DNA of 64,000 bases from Gossypium raimondii (Eukaryota; Streptophyta; Magnoliopsida; Malvales; Malvaceae), in the NCBI RefSeq assembly GCF_025698545.1, contig NC_068569.1:2418001-2482000 (forward strand). Direction: 5' to 3'. The translations under genes were made by a program, and so were the position numbers. Of this stretch, positions 1 through 11,106 are shown one piece after another. The notes under the pieces were generated by a model. The model did no database searches, was not told the DNA's origin, and worked only from the letters and a program-made list of their open reading frames with translations. Position 1 is the first letter of the stretch, and each line of letters begins with the position of its first letter.

Positions 1-3000
1 AACTTGGGTTCTAAACTCCATTAAAACCTTACAAAAACTAGACCCTAAACTTAGCCTTAGACTGGCTATGGGTTAAGGTAAATAGAGGCCCCAGAAGATT
101 GGGTCTGATACCTTTGATATTTGGTAGTATACGATCAAATAGGTAGTTTTCACAGGGGGTAAATAAAGGAGGTCACAAAACACAGGGTGATGTATTAAAT
201 AAGATGGGCCATTATTACAAGCAATTGATAATCCATAGTTTAAACTTCCTCATCTTCCTTTTCTTTCTAAATCGCACCTTCAATTTCAACTAGTCAAATT
301 GTTTCAGTATGTTTCTTCTATTTGCCTCTAATAAGCAAATTGCTGTAAAGAGAAAAAATAGTCTCCAAACTTTTTATTTTTTTTGTTATGGTCTAAATTC
401 TGAATAGTTGTTGTTTATATATTAAGGATATGTTTAATTTTGCTTCTAAGAAACACTTTTAGGATAAAAAATACATTTGAGACAAAAGTATTCTTAAACA
501 ATCTACTTTTTTAGAGAAGAAGTACTTTTTGAGAAGCTGAAAATTTTAATTTTTTTCGAGAAATATTTTTTCTAATTGCTGCCCATTTTAGCAATTTATT
601 GACAAATACAGGAGGTGGCGGAAAGGACATAATAGTGCTTTTTAAATTCCAATGCCATTCCTTCAAACTCAAAACCACTTACATGGTATTAAAAAACAGT
701 CTAATTTGATTGAATTAACATATTAAAATTACTTTCAATATTAAAAATACACATTTTGAACAAAAAAAACTAAAGTACAAGGAGTCGATGGTTTATTTAG
801 TTTCCTGATATTAAAATTTTCAAATCTCAATCATAAAAAAACTAAAAATAGCCAAAAAAGAAAAATTGTTAACATCCATAGAGGACTTAAAAATTAAGGA
901 AATAAACGCATTCACATTCATGAAATATAAATGTCCGCAATCATGCATGCCTATTGACCAATGTTTGTCAATAAATCATTAAGGTAGGCTGTTTCGCAAA
1001 GCAGAAACTAAGCTGTGATGCTGTCTCCGGTTCACTAATTGCAGCATTAATTATTATTGGAATAAAGAAAATGGGGGAGATCTCAATCTGAATCGAAGCT
1101 GTTGACAGAGACTTACCACCAACAGTTTTTGAATTTTCTTTTTGCTAGTCGTTTAGGGTTGTAATCGAAGCTCAAGGTTTCTGGTATGCAGTCGTTGGGG
1201 CGAATTCAACTCCACCAAATATTGTGACCATATGAATTTCATTTTTTTTATTTTTAATATTTATAAAAAATATTAAATTATTTATTGACGTGACATATAA
1301 AATAAACAATGTCATATGGACTACCACAAACATTAGTAATTAAATTTAACTAAAAATTAATAACGTCTAATTAAAAAACTGTAAATATTTATATCTAAAT
1401 TAAACATAGTACTCTTATTCTTGATTGGTCGTATATTTACGATTACCTAAAAGATTGAAAAGTCCAAACACTTTATATCAGGTTAATCATATTCATCCAA
1501 TGCTAAATTTATAAAAGGCCATTTTCGACCAAATAATTATTCCACAGACCAGATGTGCAAGTTTTGTTTTTGTGTTTTTAAGGCCTGAAAGATGTGGAAT
1601 GTATATATTTCTTTTATCTATGAAGTAACGAAGGATTTGTGTTTAAACTTTAAATTAATTGAGATCTATTAATGAACCTTTTATTTTTCTTTTTAGGCTT
1701 GGATTTTTTCCTTTTAATTCAACATCACTTGATTTAATTCGAAACTATTTTATTGATAAAAATTATTTAAATTTAATTATAAATTTTAAGACTAGTTTAA
1801 TATATTAAAAGTTTATAAAATAAAAATGATTCGATTGAAAGTTAGACTCTAGTAAAAATATTTATGAGTAAACTAAGTTAAAAGCTGGATTTAAAGAAAA
1901 ATAGTCTCAAGCCTCAACCTAATTAAATGGCCCATTTCACTATTTAATTTTATATGAATAAAAAATATGATTTTTTTAATATTTTTTACCTAACCCCAAT
2001 GGGAAGCAAGGCAGACCAAGTAAAGTTTGTGGTCTATGAACATCTTTTAGGGAGCAAGTTTTGTCAAAAATCTAAAATATAGTAAAGATAAACACCAAAT
2101 ATGGCAGGAAGTGGATCTGAAGCTTAGGACTGAGCATGCGCTTGACCAAGTGTTAACGCACCTTAACATCAATCTGATTTGCCCCTATATTTACTATTTT
2201 ATAATAATTATGTGCCTTTTTAGTGTAGTTGTTAAGAATCGGCCATCAAAATAGATGTTCGAAGAAGAGGACGATCACCAAGGACGATCACCAGACTTTT
2301 TCAACATGTTAGGTTCCAACTTACAATCTTCTTAAATGCCAAAGATTTTGCCCCTTCATATGTCATATTATTATATTTAAACAATTTTATTTGAAGGACC
2401 ATATATCTATACTTTCATATTGCATTAAATATATATAATAATTAAGGATATTTCAAAAAGAATAAATTTTTTAAAGAAAATATTTATTAATTCATTTCAT
2501 AAATGATATCATGTTATTTAGGAAAAATAAATAGGTGGTGAAGAACAAGTTTTGTCAACACGATAAAGGGTTCAACTTTAGCTTCAATAGAATATTAGGA
2601 CACATTAGAAATTAGTTATGTCACAACTTAAGCACAACATATTTGAAATGATTGTAAGTATTTAACATGATAATAAAATTAACTTTAGATGATCCAAAGC
2701 CGCAAGTAAAATCCACAAAAAAATCGAAAATCTCCTTAACTAAAGAAGCTAACAATAAAATTATTCCTAAAAACATTTATAAAAAGTAAAATTACATGTA
2801 TAAGCTAGAATTATTAAACAATAATAAATAAGTCCTTCCTTCCCTCCTTGACTTATTTCAAACCAGTTATGGCGAGGGAAGACTTTGAAGATTGACCCAT
2901 TTACTTTTCTTCTCTATTCTTCTTTTAAAAATTGCTCTTGGTTGGCTGCTGAATCTGTGTGTCATTTTATTAGCATGATTGAAATGTATAAGTATGGATC

Positions 3001-3336
3001 AATTTGAATCAGTTCTCTATCCTAAATACTTTTCCAAGTTCTCACTTCACCAGACAAGTCTTTCGGTTCCCATTCGTTTAATTTTTCCCATGCCATGTGT
3101 GAATCCCCTCTGTCACCGTTCATTTTATGAGAGGCTGAGACACCAACTCTCTTTTTCCTCTTAAAATACCACGATTCCTTCTCCACTGGTTGTTCATCAT
3201 CTCACCAGCCCAGTTTCTCAGAAATTACTCAAACAAGCATTCAAGATGATATGAGATCCAAAACGGATCTCTTACTACTATTTTGTTAGGCGGAAAGAAT
3301 AAAAAAAACTTTATAAACTTTTTTTAAACCTCCCAC
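1..3336. other. Intergenic DNA upstream of the bHLH gene
   Basis: No coding region is convincing here. The DNA is AT-rich with many homopolymer runs. Around 430-570 there are words (AGTACTTTTTGAGAAGCT and similar) that resemble the interior of the Tourist-like MITE at 44553-45223, so a decayed fragment is possible, but no ends can be defined. The last few hundred bases should contain the promoter and leader of the bHLH gene. A 61-codon frame at 2979-3164 shows no family resemblance. Confidence 0.6.
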
Positions 3337-5622
3337 ATGGATGCTGTCTTCCTCCTCGATGGAGCAGCTCGTTCTGGTTTTCTTCAATTTCTCATGCAGT
3401 CGACTGGATGCACATACATTTGCCTATGGTCCTACTCTTCCTCCTTGCATCAACCAAAGTATCTTTCTCCACCTCTCTCTAAAATTTCTTTCATATAGCA
3501 CTATGAAAACATGATTTATGATTTGGGTAACTGATATATTTTGGTTTTTAACAGCTGTTTAATTGGTTCGGATGGATGGTATAACGAACAAAACAGTACC
3601 CAACCCGGAGCTTTGGTGCTGTTCCTCGAATATCGACGATTAACATTCCCTCTTGAAAATAACCCGTAGGCCAAAAATATTGCTACCCGTTTTCTTTTTG
3701 TTATTGTATATTAACTTTCGCCATTAATATGTGGGTTTCGCGCGCTGCAGAGGCCTCGTTCCAGGATTTGCTTTCAGGAATTATAGGCCATACATCGAGC
3801 TCGGAGAACTGGAGCTTCAAAGCCGAGCATCCCATCAGACACAGCGACAATTTTATCGGGTAAAATTAGATCAACCCGAAATTTAACATTAAAAAGAAAA
3901 AAAAAACAATTTACTGCATTTTCTTTTAACGGAAACAAACATGTGTGTATATATAATGGTAATCTAACTCACCTTTTTGTCTTTATTACAGGAAGCAAGA
4001 ATTAAGGTAGGTTCAGTTTGCAGTCAAAGCTTATGGCGCCGTCGATCTTCATAATCTAATAATAGTTAATATAAATCCTCCTGACGTCGGCTTATTTTCG
4101 TCTGTTTTGTACAGACAGCTGTTTTCATGGGATGCAAGAGTGGCGAGATTGAGTTAGGTTCACCCAATGCAGTTAATGTAAGATAAACTAATACTAATAT
4201 ACTATCCAAATAATATAATTTAATCTGTGATTCAATATAAAATATAGTTTGTCACTCAACTTATTCATTATCTGTCGTTTAATAGCTTAACATGGAGATG
4301 GAGATGAGAACTTTTTTCCCCGATGACTTTTCAAGGCAATCTTTGGTGGCTGTAAGCGAACCCACTGATCCCAACAACCCTTCTTCTTCTTCATCTTCGT
4401 TGAGGTCACTATCCACCGATAGTCCAGATTCTTATCTTATTTTCACTGTCCCAAATGCTTCTCGGCCCCAAGTTCCTACCGGCAGTGAAACAACACCCTT
4501 TTTACTGCAAGCCAAACCGGCTTCTTCCTCAATGTATGATCCACACCAACAAGCCATGCAGCAAGCCTTATCTGAGATGCGAAGCAATATAAATTTACCG
4601 TCATTAGAGAGCGAAAATGCAGCCATGACTAGAGCCATTCTTGCTGTTTTAACCTCTCCCTCTTCGTCTTCCTCTTCAACATCCCAATATCATTCCCAAC
4701 AAAGCCATAACTTACCTCCCAGTTACCAGCCAAACTCCAAAGCTACTGCGTTTAAACGTTACGGATCTCCATTAGGGGCCCCGACAACAACAGCGGCGAG
4801 GGCAAGTTTACGAGCCCAAAGCATGTTGAAACGAGCCATTTTGTTCTACAGAAGATTCAAGTTAGTGAGGAGTGAACAACAGCCGCGAAGCTGCGCCCCC
4901 ACCGTCCATCAATTGCACCATATGTTATCGGAACGTAAAAGGAGAGAAAAGCTCAATGAAAGTTTCGATGCATTGCGATCCCTTCTTCCTCCTGGTACCA
5001 AGGTAAACCATATCAAATCTTCATATTAAAAACCATATCAATGGTTTAATTATATAAAAGCTGTAACAAAATTGTCGGTGTCGGTGGAATTGTAGAAAGA
5101 CAGAGTATCAGTACTGGCAAGTACGAGGGAGTACTTGACGTCATTGAAATCTCAAATTGTGGAGCTCAATAGGCAAAACCAGTTATTAGAAGCAGCTCAG
5201 GCTTCTGCGACTTCTTCCGACGAAGCTAATGGTTCATCAAACGAGAGATTAAATATTCGGATTATACCCGTACCGGAATCAACATCAGAACAAAGAATCA
5301 TTGAGCTGAGAGTCAGTGTTGGAGGAGAAGTGTCCATAGTGGATATCTTAATCCAGTTGCTACAATTCTTGAAGCTCGATCGAAATATAAGCTTAATGTC
5401 TACTGAGGCTAACACACGAACAGCAGAATTAGGCTCAATTAATCATGTTAACTTGAGATTTAGAATTGAGGTAATGAAGCTTTTTCAATTGTAAATCAAT
5501 TGATGTTTATTAAAGTTTTAATTAATACTGTTTTTTTAAATGATACTTTTTAGGGCGATGACTGGGATGAATCCACCTTCCAGGAAGCAGTGAGAAGGAT
5601 ATTGGCTGACCTGGCACAGTGA
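3337..5622 (+). CDS. bHLH041: bHLH041-like basic helix-loop-helix transcription factor
   Basis: Eight exons fit one frame: 3337-3458, 3555-3665, 3751-3859, 3992-4006, 4115-4177, 4286-5002, 5096-5470 and 5554-5622, giving 526 residues. The N-terminus (MDAVFLLDGAARSGFLQFL...) is the hallmark of the plant bHLH041 group. The basic region and helix 1 (HHMLSERKRREKLNESFDAL) lie near residues 351-379. Helix 2 (KDRVSVLASTREYL) follows at about 380-404, with an intron between the two halves as is usual in plant bHLH genes. The last ~100 residues look like an ACT-like dimerisation region. The basic region keeps the H-E-R E-box-contacting residues (His, Glu, Arg), so DNA binding in the nucleus is expected. 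Ser-rich runs fill the middle. Target genes are unknown. The 15-nt exon 4 is easy for gene finders to miss; frame and signals support it. Confidence 0.9.
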
Positions 5623-6313
5623 TCTAATTAATCAAACCCAATTAATTCATACTACACTTTTTTTTAATCATACTACATAAATTTTATGGCAAATTAAGCC
5701 CTACCTATAATTTTAAAATCATAACTATTTAATGTAGGCTATTTTAAAGTGTATGATTTTAAAAAAATTATTGTTATTATTTTGAGGAGAGCTAGCTATT
5801 TTAGTTGATAGCGTGGTCCGTCATCAGTCGTTAATTTGAGCGATAAAATAATTAGTGATGATGTAATATATATAATCGTGTCGTCCAAATTTGACTGCAA
5901 TTTTACTCAAGTTGAGGCAGAGTCCACGAAAGCAACACATTTTTGTTCTTTATTGTTGTTGGAAAAAAAATGTGATTGGCGGCTGATTTGGTGAAATGCG
6001 GGATTTGGTGTAGAAATTTTGGTGTTATTTTTGGAATTACATTTTTCAAGACCAATTAAGATGAGATATATGTAAAGTAGTGTGCCTAATTATTTGGGGC
6101 AATAATAGAACGTTTGTTACGCCGACAAATTTAGAATCAAGAACTTCATTTATTAAGACTTTAGAGACGGCGGTTCTGACTTACATTTTCTTTGGAATGG
6201 AAATTGAACAAGCTGTGTAATTTCGGCTTGGAACATGCTTATGATGTCTTGTCCTTTTCTTTCTTTTCTTTTTTTTCCCTCTTTTCTCTTTTACTTGTCT
6301 TTTAACCTCCTAT
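5623..6313. other. 3' flank of the bHLH gene
   Basis: AT-rich sequence that includes the 3' UTR of the bHLH gene. No frame, hairpin or repeat with definable ends was seen before the foldback element begins. Confidence 0.6.
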
Positions 6314-6323
6314 TGCCGGAGCC
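6314..6323. repeat. Left target-site duplication of the foldback element
   Basis: TGCCGGAGCC, identical to 7521-7530. It is strikingly GC-rich for this window, which makes a chance match unlikely. Confidence 0.85.
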
Positions 6324-7520
6324 GGCTTTTTTTATTAAATTATTATAAAAAATAAAAAATAATCAAAATATTATAATTTTTTTATTTATCAAAATATTAT
6401 ATTTTTTATTTACCAAAATATACCAAAACAAAACAAAAACCTACAAAAAAAAAACCTGTGGCTGCACCAATGGTGCCAAAGGACTAAAATGTAACTATTT
6501 GCAGCTTCAAGAACCTGAATGTAAATTTATCATTTTTAATTTTGAAAGTGAAATGCTGATGCTGTGGGGCGCACTAAAATTGAAATGTAGCTAATTGACT
6601 TCTAAGCCCTCATTATTTATTATTTTCTTTTTATTCCTCTTTAACTCACTTTTTTATTTAATAAACAAGCCCTCAACCTATTTTTGTAATTAAATAAGCT
6701 TTTAATCTATGATTTTTACTCATAAAAGCCCTTTATTTTATTATTAAAGTAAATATATTTTACCTAAAGTAAAGCTATTTAAAAAAGTATAAACTAATTA
6801 GCATTTTATGTATTATTTTGGTAATTTGATGAGAATAGTTTATAATTATAATTTATTTTTCTATTTGGGTTACATTTATGGGTGATCAATTTTATTTTTA
6901 CTTCGGTTTTCAATAGGGCATGTCGATATTTCTATTAATTTTTTAATTAAATCTAATATTAGTTAAGTGATAATTAAGATACTTAGAATTCTAATTAAGT
7001 AATAACTCTATTTTAATTTAATAAACTATTCTCATCAAATTACTTAATAACTCAATTTTAATTTAATAAACTATTCTTATCAAATTACCAAAATAGAGTT
7101 TATTAAATTAGATTTTATTAAATGAGAATAGTTTACTAAACTAAAATAGAGTTATTACTTAATTATAATTCTAAATATCTTAATTATCACTTAACTAATT
7201 AGAGTTTATTACTTAATTAAAATAAGGAGGGCTTAGCCACATTTCAATTTTAGTGCACCCCACACGCACAGCGGCATCAATTCACTTTCAAAATTCAAAA
7301 TAATAAATTTGCATGTCAGGTCCTTGAAACTGTAGATAGTTACATTTTAGTCCTTTGGCACCATTGGTGCCGCCACAGGTTTTTTTTTTTGCAGGTTTTT
7401 ATTTTTTATTTTTGGTATATTTTGGTAAATAAAAAAATTTATAATATTTTGGTAAATAAAAAAAAAGGTTATAATATTTTGGTTATTTTTTATTTTTTTA
7501 TAATAATTTAGTAAAAAACC
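6324..7520. mobile_element. Mutator-type foldback element (non-autonomous), 1197 bp
   Basis: The two ends are long imperfect inverted repeats. The left arm (6324 to about 6620) starts GGCTTTTTTT, and the reverse complement of the right arm (about 7215-7520) starts GGTTTTTTAC; both continue with TAAATTATTATAAAAAATA. Both arms carry the near-palindrome GGCACCAATGGTGCC, the 'CTTTCA AAATT' block and the AAGCCCTC block. The element is flanked by a perfect 10-bp direct repeat, TGCCGGAGCC, at 6314-6323 and 7521-7530, within the 9-11 bp range typical of Mutator-like elements. The centre (about 6820-7200) holds further inverted copies of an AT-rich word (TTTAATAAACTATTCTCATC). No transposase frame is present, so it must have moved in trans. 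Arms differ by many small changes, so it is not recent. Confidence 0.85.
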
Positions 7521-7530
7521 TGCCGGAGCC
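7521..7530. repeat. Right target-site duplication of the foldback element
   Basis: TGCCGGAGCC, identical to 6314-6323. Confidence 0.85.
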
Positions 7531-7664
7531 GAACACACACAGTGTTTAGACAGCTACCGCCGAGTGACGCTAGTATTTGTTGGAGTGTGTTTCATCTAAT
7601 TTACTGGTGTTTGCCACATTTTTAAAAAAATTAATTTGAAAATTTTGGTTTTTGAAAATTGTTA

Positions 7665-7966
7665 TGAAAAGCAGCGTTCGAGGAATTCCTGAGCGAGTCT
7701 TGAATAACTATCACAATCTCTATGCTGTCTGTCTGGATTAACAGTATCTAATAATTTAGACTTTGTAAAATGAACAAGCCATCTTAGATTCCCCATAATT
7801 TTGCATCAAAGACTGAGCACTTCCCTAAACATATGTTGAAGCCTAAAATCGATTTACCTTCATGATCTCGCAAGACTCCTTCAGAAGTAGCATTATTAGT
7901 TTCCATCTTAACGGCACCATTTGTATTTAGTTGGACCCATGATTCTTTCCAAGGAATCGCCATCCT
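7665..7966 (-). pseudogene. LINE-type RNase H (RVT_3) relic
   Basis: On the minus strand the DNA reads MAIPWKESWVQLNTNGAV, then GVLRDHEGKSILGFNICLGK, then CSVFDAKLWGI and an IQTDSIE motif. This is the order of the plant RNase H-like domain found at the 3' end of non-LTR retrotransposons and their domesticated fragments (W-x-LNTDGAV, G-GV-RDH-G-W-GF, C-AELWG, DS-E). At least one in-frame stop (after LWGI) and a frame change before the IQTDS motif show that it is dead. No reverse transcriptase portion is visible nearby, so this is an isolated domain fragment. Confidence 0.65.
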
Positions 7967-8453
7967 TTCCGGTTGGCTTTTAGGTCTATAATAAGAAATA
8001 TAAATTTTAAGTACTTTCTAAGTAATTAATAAATGGAAACTATATAAATGATCATCCGATTATAAAAAAATTTTATTTTAAGTCACCCGACTTTAAAAAG
8101 TTACAAAATAATCATCTAATTTATTTTTTTATTTTTAAGTTTCAAAACCGTTAAATACTTAACAATTGATTGACGTAACTATTAAATTAATGATTTGTTG
8201 TTTCAACATTTTAATTTTAATATACATCAAATTCATTTCATATAATCATTAAAAAAATTATTAACCCATATCAGCTCAAAAATAATGAGCTAAAATGAAC
8301 AAAAACTAAAGAAGAAAGAAATCATTAAAGACATAAAACTCTAGTCAGTCATCATAATAAGGATTTAACAGCTCTAGCCATTTATAGTAGGCTATAGCAG
8401 CACGCACAATAACAACACTAACAAGCTATCAATAGATCACTATTAGCAGCAAC

Positions 8454-9040
8454 TTACAAACCACATTCTTCATTATTTGTTATGTCCCTTGTTTTCAACT
8501 CTGTTGAAAGACAAGCAACTAAATCATTCAGACAAGTGCATACTCCAAGTTTTGACTTGAGGCTGGTAAATTGATCCTCAAACGATGGCTTAATAAATAG
8601 ATTTGCAACCTGATGTTGAGCAGACACATGATTGATTTGCAATTCTCCACAAGCCACCTTTTCTTGTATGAAATGCATATCCAATTCAACGTGCTTCATC
8701 CTAGCATGAAGAACTCGATTAGCAGAGATCTAGACTGCCCCCATATTATCATACCAGATGGTTGGTGTTCCAATTACTGGTTCTCTAAGCTCAGGCAATA
8801 AGGAAACAGCCACGTAATGTCAGCAACAACATTTGCAATGCTACGATACTAAGCTTCTGCAGTGGAGCGAGCAACCACATGCTACTTCTTGGAGGACCAA
8901 ACAACAAAGTTTCCTCCTAAATAAATGCAAAACCCTGAAGTAGATCTTCGATCATTAATAGAGTTACCCCAGTCAGAATCAGCAAAGGCTGTTAGGGTAA
9001 GTTGTGTAGCAGGTATGAACAAAAGATTACGGGACAAATA
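8454..9040 (-). mobile_element. Ty1/Copia retrotransposon fragment (RNase H end of pol), broken fossil
   Basis: The minus strand carries the conserved C-terminal Copia RNase H blocks in order: LTAFADSDWG, RRSTSGFCIYLGG, VVWSSKKQ, then KHVELDMHF, KVACGELQINHV and KLGV. The rest of pol, gag and both LTRs are absent from the neighbourhood. The fragment is clearly decayed and old. Its upstream end runs directly into the AT-rich tandem array at about 9040. Confidence 0.85.
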
Positions 9041-9510
9041 AAATATAAATTTTATAGTCATCTCGGAAATTTTAAAAAATTTTGCAGCATCATATCCAAG
9101 CCCAATTGCCCCCAAAATAAAATATAATAAATAATAATTTCTATAATTATTCCAAAAAGTTAAAAATATTTTGACATACACAAATTCAAGTGCCCTGAAA
9201 ATAAAATATGATAAATAATATTCTTTATTGTTATCTCGGAAAATTAAAAAATATCTTTTCAAAATCATGATGAAGCCGAAATTCCCAAAAGTGAAATATA
9301 ATAAATAATAATTTTACAGCTTTCCCAAAAATTAAAAATGAAATTGCAGTACCTTAGTGAAGCCCAAATGCCCCAAAATGAAATAATAATTTATAATTTT
9401 ATATTTATCCTGAAAAACTAAAAATATTTTTGTAATAAAATATCCTAAAAATAAAATATAATAAATAATATTTTTACTATTTTTCAAGAAAATTAAAAAT
9501 ATATTTTTGC
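9040..9510. repeat. Degenerate AT-rich tandem array, unit about 85-90 bp
   Basis: The word AAATAAAATATAATAAATAA and its variants recur with anchor bases near 9118, 9202, 9292, 9379 and 9452, that is at spacings of 84, 90, 87 and 73 bp. Each copy has neighbouring blocks such as 'CCCAAATGCCC' and 'CCCAAAAATTAAAAAT'. That makes about five units of a decayed minisatellite or satellite. It gives rise to spurious open frames with repeated Phe/Tyr/Ile-rich peptide blocks. Confidence 0.7.
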
Positions 9511-11106
9511 ATAACAGTAAGTAAAAATTTAAAATATATATATTTAATGTCCAAGTTTAATTAAATTTGGATAATCATTTGTCCAAATTTGTTTTAGATG
9601 AGTTCAAAACTAAAACTAAGAATAAAAATTAAAAATATTAATAATTATTTAAAATTCTAAAAATTGAATAATTTTACAAAATTATATTCGTATATTCGAA
9701 TATTATATATAAAATTTTCCTATAATTTTTATTAATATTTTATTAATAATAATTTATATAAAAATTATAATATAAAATTATTAATTCAAATTTTCAATGA
9801 GTTTTTAAATTTGACATTTAAGTTCAAATAAAATTATAAAATCTAAAATAATTTTAAAAACGTCATAAAAGTATATTTATTTAGGGTTATAAAATATTTA
9901 ATAGCATTCATTAGGTAATAAATTATGAAATGTTACTTTAATTTATATATAACTGAAATGTTAGAAATTATCATGTTGATTAATATTAATTAAATTGATT
10001 TTAACTTCCAATAAAAACTGAAAAGGTTTAAGAAATTTATTTTAAAAAAACTCTTCTTCAAAAATTACTCATTCATATTCATAATAAAGGCATTAATTAT
10101 CTTATAATAATTTTACTTATTGTACTAAAATTCATATTTAAACTATTAGCTATTTTTAAAAATATATATATATATTCGCTAAATAGAAAAGAAATTCCAA
10201 GACAATTTGGCACACCCCTTAGAGAAAAACGTATGAACTTAAAATGAAGTTAGATGAATCTAAATTATTTGGTACCTAAATTCTCCTGATTCAACAATTA
10301 CGATGGCTAGCCATTTTATGAATATTTTGTTTGGTAAATTATTTCCAACAAAAGAAAATATAAACCTTTTCTAGCTTTAAAATACGAATAAAATAAACAA
10401 TAAAAGCATAATGCAAATCAATAATAATGAATTGACGAAATATCAAAAAGAAAAATGTAAATGGATCTCAAATATCTAAAATAAAATACATTAGGATATT
10501 ATTATAAATTTTGATTTCATTCAATACCCTTCAAATTCAGTTACCCCAATTTTTCTTCTTTCTGGATTTTGGACACAAGTCAAATTCGTAGAATATTGAA
10601 GAAGCTACAAACCAGGCCAAGCTTAACAAAAGACCAAAAATCTGACAAAGTTCTGTAGTCATTTTATTCAAATAATAAAATCAGTTGAGCATTGTGCTAG
10701 CACAGCAATACAGAATGTTTTTGCTTCTTGCTATTGGTATTAAAAAAAGCAAATAGCCAAAACAAAAAATCAATTAAGGCTGGAACATGGCAAGAGATCA
10801 AAAAAATAATAATTATAATCAGACTGAGAATAAATACTAAAATAGGCATACTCGAGAGTTTTAAGGGAAAAATTCACGTAAAATAAAATTCTTTAACACA
10901 TTTCAACTAACAGACCAGGGTTCCTATCAAACCCACAGACCAGACCCAATAAAAAAGGGAAAAAGGATTTTCTCCAAACCAATCATGCATGGAATGACGT
11001 AAAAAAATTGTAAAAATAAATATAACCCACCAAAACTGCAAACCCCACACTCCCCCCACCTTGCCTTCCAATCAAACATCTCTATATAGTGTGCAGCCAT
11101 TACAAT
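9511..11106. other. AT-rich intergenic DNA downstream of NAP1
   Basis: Very AT-rich, with no supported gene. The last part (about 10900-11106) should include the 3' UTR of NAP1, which is read leftwards. Nothing else with clear ends was seen. Confidence 0.6.
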
